Part shown: positions 60,712-64,000 of the stretch, piece by piece | How the letters are laid out: each line of letters begins with the position of its first letter | Position numbering within the stretch: the first letter of the stretch is position 1 | From: Serilophus lunatus | Taxonomy: Eukaryota > Chordata > Aves > Passeriformes > Eurylaimidae | Direction of reading: 5' to 3' | Length of the DNA: 64,000 bases | Assembly: GCA_013399895.1 (NCBI GenBank) | Contig: VXBA01005913.1 | Location: forward strand, 62,001-126,000 | The notes under the pieces: generated by a model | Told to the model about the DNA's origin: nothing | Database searches by the model: none | What the model saw: only the letters and a program-made list of their open reading frames with translations | Position numbers and translations under genes: made by a program

Positions 60712-63700
60712 CTATAAGAACACAGACATAAGAGATGTACAGAATTACTACAGACCATCATAAAGCACATTCACATTTCTACAGCAATCTCTGATTCAAC
60801 TGATTCTCACAACTCATGGCAACAAAAGCACGTGACCATCAACTGAGCTGGCCAAGTAATAGTTCTATTGTGTTAAAAGCAGCTTCCAGAAGACCACATT
60901 TTAGTGGCCCGCTTACACTGCTGAGCCTTTGAATCATGCCTATTCTTACAGCCTTGGCTGGACTCAAAGGACTGTTTATTATTACTGTTTTGTACAGCAA
61001 GCCACACAGCTTGTGTAGCACTTGGGAGAAACTGAGTTGTTCTTACCATAAGACTATCACAGCTCTTTGTATTGCATTAAAAGTACAGTGGGATGATTAT
61101 TCGCTTTACACATGAGCTGGAAACTGATCTTTTTTACTTTTTTTGACTTCTTTAGTCAAGGTTGGACCAATGAAATTCATGCGCTATTATATCATGGGCA
61201 CCAACAGCTGTTAAGAGCCAAGATTATTGTAAGTGCCATAATTTAGAGGCTTGTTACCTAAAAGTTATTCTCTATAAATAAAATTAATAATACTTCTAAA
61301 ATAGTTTTCCAGCTTCAAGACTATTTTCTGTCATGGATTTTCTCTTGCTTGTTGCCAATTTTTCCTAGTTTTTATTAGGCCAAGCTATTTTCCTATCCAG
61401 TGACTTGAAATATGCAGCTGGAAGTAGTATACCATGCATTATCTAGTTTTTGAAAGGAGTCAAACATTTATTGCTAAGTTAGGTTATTTGGGAAGGTTTA
61501 GATGCCAGGATCTTTCAGGATCTGCCAGGACGGTTCATATCTTTGTACAACTGCAAGTTTCCCAGACTAATGGTTAGCACGAACACACATAAACTAGAAT
61601 AAATTTAGTACTTTTGCCTTTGAAAAAGTACTAACAGATAACAGTGGGAAAGAGCCTGGTTTAAAACAGAAGTGGGTAGAAGATGGTCCGGTGTGAGCAG
61701 CATGCACTGTGCTACACACCCCCAGGGCATCCTGCTACAGCCAGGAGTGCTGGGGAAAGGCAAAATCTATTTGATTTGCCACCTGGGTACGCCATGCACA
61801 AACAAGAGATGTGCCACTCAACCTACATGCACTCAAGAAGCAGCTGTGAGAGTTTGCATTTACATGGTTGCTAAAGCTCCTGAAGCATTCTTTATTATTC
61901 TGTAATAGTGTCCTACTAGATAGCTTACACACAACACATAGCAAGGATAGCTTCATAACTCTAAGTCATCCTCCAAAATTCAAGGTTTGTGAAGAACCAT
62001 TTAACTACCCTTGGTGGGTGCACCTGCTTATGCCACTGATACTACTTCTTTATATATATATACTTTCTTTATAGCTTCTTGAAAATTAAAATGACATACA
62101 AAAAAAAAACCCTGGAAAAGGAAACCAAACCAAACCCCACTAAAAACCCCAATACACACACACTTTTTTTCTTATCAAATGTAAACCTGTGTTGTTAACA
62201 AGGGATACTTTGACATAATTGGATAACTTCCCATAGTTTTACAGTACATAGGAAGAAAAATGTGTTGCAGCATAATATGTAGCTCAGAGGCTGACAGTAT
62301 GAAGTCACTTTCTCCAAATTACATTGCTGAACTTCTGCTGACTGCACATGATGCAGTTAAACTATTTCATAAATAGCTGTGTCATGCTGAGAATGGTATT
62401 TGCTTCTGCAAGTGCAAATACTATAGGTAAAGGAATTAAAGCCAGATATTTTCACGGGGAATGTTGTTTCTTTTAAATAAGACAAGAGATTCTAGAAAAA
62501 TTTCTATAACAAAAAAATCCAATAAAATTTATTAGTTTCAGAAACCAGTCAAATTACCCATATTTAGGTATTTGTTGGCCTATAATTCCATTCAGTCCAC
62601 CGGTGTACCTGATTTCAATCATTTTTTTTTCACAATTTATCTATATATAAAAAATGTACTATGACTAGAATCTGTAGCCTATTCCAATGCCCAATCAATC
62701 TTTCTGTAAATAACTTCCTAATATCTAACCTAAACCTTCTAGTGCAGCTTAAGACTGCTCTCTTGTCCTAAACTATAATGCCAGCAAAGTGCTGCAACAG
62801 GGTATATTTTGAAATGAGTTGTAGACATGGATATTGTGGGACTATCCTTAGTTTCAAAGCACAATGGGAAAGATCTTAAGGTCACAGCGGGAAAAAGCTG
62901 TATTTAATCCATTTCAGGTTCTGTCCTTTCCATAGCTGACATTGGTGGTCTCTCTAAACCTTGCTTTATCTCACAATGCAAACCGTGATTCTGCTTGGCA
63001 TGACTGGTGCACTGATCAATAAAAGCATAGTGCTGAAAATCCAAGCAGTGGGACAGTTTTCTCGGTGAATACATTAACAATGTTCACTCCATCAGCTTAG
63101 CCACTGGCTGAAGTCAAAGTAATCAGCCCTGTTCTGCTTGTGTTACATTTACTCAGCTGAAGTCTTTAAGAAATATGAAAAATCCACCCTGTGATGCAAA
63201 ACTATAATGCATTTACTGAGGATAAAGTAGGATGGGTGGAAACTAGTTTCATGATTATTTTGGTTAGATTTCATGTTTCATGTTTTATTTGCAAATACCA
63301 GATGCCATCTACGCAAAACAGTAATTGATTCCATTAGATTGTTTAGCATGCAGAAGCAGGACTATCTTAATTCTTGGCTATATTTAGAGACTGAACAGAC
63401 AGAGGGTTTATATTTGGTGCTTTGGTGCAAGGCACAAAAAAGAAATGTAGAATCTTTAATTACTTTTCTATACTTAAGTGTGAACGTTAGTATATAATTG
63501 TAAAGTAATAGAATGGTGTGAGTAGACCTTCTGTGATAGTAGTACAAAGATTATGTATTCTCTCCACGATTTTTTGCATTTTAGCTTTTTCAATATTTTG
63601 ATTTTTCTGACACCCTTTCTGGGAGGTAAAGATAGGCCTTTGTCCAATGGAACAGTTTTTCTCATATATATTCTATATATGACCTCAGAGCAACACATCA

Positions 63701-64000
63701 CAGGTATCAGTTTCTTCTGCCAGTTTTGCATCTGGTTCTTTTCCTCCATTTGGTGGCATGGTGTACTAAAAGTGTTATGATTTCTATTTGTGCTGATAGG
63801 AAATAGGAATAGTATTCAACCTTGCTTGACTTGGGAGCGGGTAGGTATTATGGCCCTTTGAGAAATCCCATAATCATAAAGGACATCTGCTGTCCCTACT
63901 CTGCAGCTGAGGAAAGGAACCCAAGGATATACAAACTGTTTACTTTCCCAGTTATGAGACAGGTGGTTCTTACAAGGAGCAGAGCAAGAAGGTCTGTACA
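60712..64000 (-). other. RGS17 5' intron, running off the window
   Basis: Sequence upstream of the first coding exon, holding a CR1 remnant (62664-62780) and an A/C-rich tract at 62101-62165. No non-coding first exon or CpG island is visible, so the promoter is beyond the window. Confidence 0.65.
62664..62780 (-). mobile_element. Old CR1 LINE fragment
   Basis: The plus strand AATGCCCAATCAATCTTTCT, TAACTTCCTAATATCTAACC, TAAACCTTCTAGTGCAGCTT and CTCTTGTCCTA is a diverged reverse complement of an internal CR1 3' region. It is more decayed than the other copies. Confidence 0.75.

Noticed and set aside
1..64000. Search for CRISPR arrays, operons, phage or toxin-antitoxin systems
   Set aside because: The window is vertebrate nuclear DNA with intron-containing genes; no regularly spaced repeats or prokaryotic gene layout occur.

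Overview
This is a stretch of vertebrate nuclear genome, most likely from a bird. It has AT-rich intergenic and intronic DNA, two GC-rich CpG-island promoters, split genes with GT/AG introns, several copies of the sauropsid LINE CR1, and two long terminal repeats that resemble avian ERVL-type LTRs. The species cannot be named from the sequence alone.

Three protein-coding genes lie head to tail, all on the minus strand, in the order known from human 6q25: FBXO5 (EMI1), MTRF1L (mtRF1a) and RGS17. All exon boundaries were set by hand from splice consensus, reading frame and family similarity. The exons join in frame with exact codon counts.

Layout: 1-4124 is the flank beyond the 3' end of FBXO5 and contains one CR1 copy at 3035-3475. 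FBXO5 runs from its poly(A) signal at 4149 to its promoter at about 10807, with coding exons at 8824-8103, 7794-7704, 6583-6422 and 4908-4657, giving 408 codons. MTRF1L runs from 12940 to about 26700. Six coding exons with 299 residues are visible; exon 1, with the start codon and mitochondrial targeting sequence, appears to lie in the 321-base run of N at 26306-26626. The region 27000-30740 is intergenic. RGS17 fills the rest: a 3' UTR of about 2.3 kb, four exons encoding the full 210-residue protein (60686-60568, 38907-38818, 36951-36717, 33241-33053), and introns that hold most of the transposon remnants. Its non-coding first exon and promoter lie beyond position 64000.

The three genes have unrelated jobs: APC/C inhibition in the cell cycle, mitochondrial translation termination, and damping of G-protein signalling. 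They share a conserved neighbourhood, not a pathway, and I saw no operon-like or defence-type system. The most notable points are the triple CCAAT plus CHR promoter of FBXO5, the apparently non-coding FBXO5 first exon, the lost MTRF1L first exon, an intact solo LTR with matching 5-bp target duplications, and an LTR nested in a CR1. I found no convincing novel gene system.
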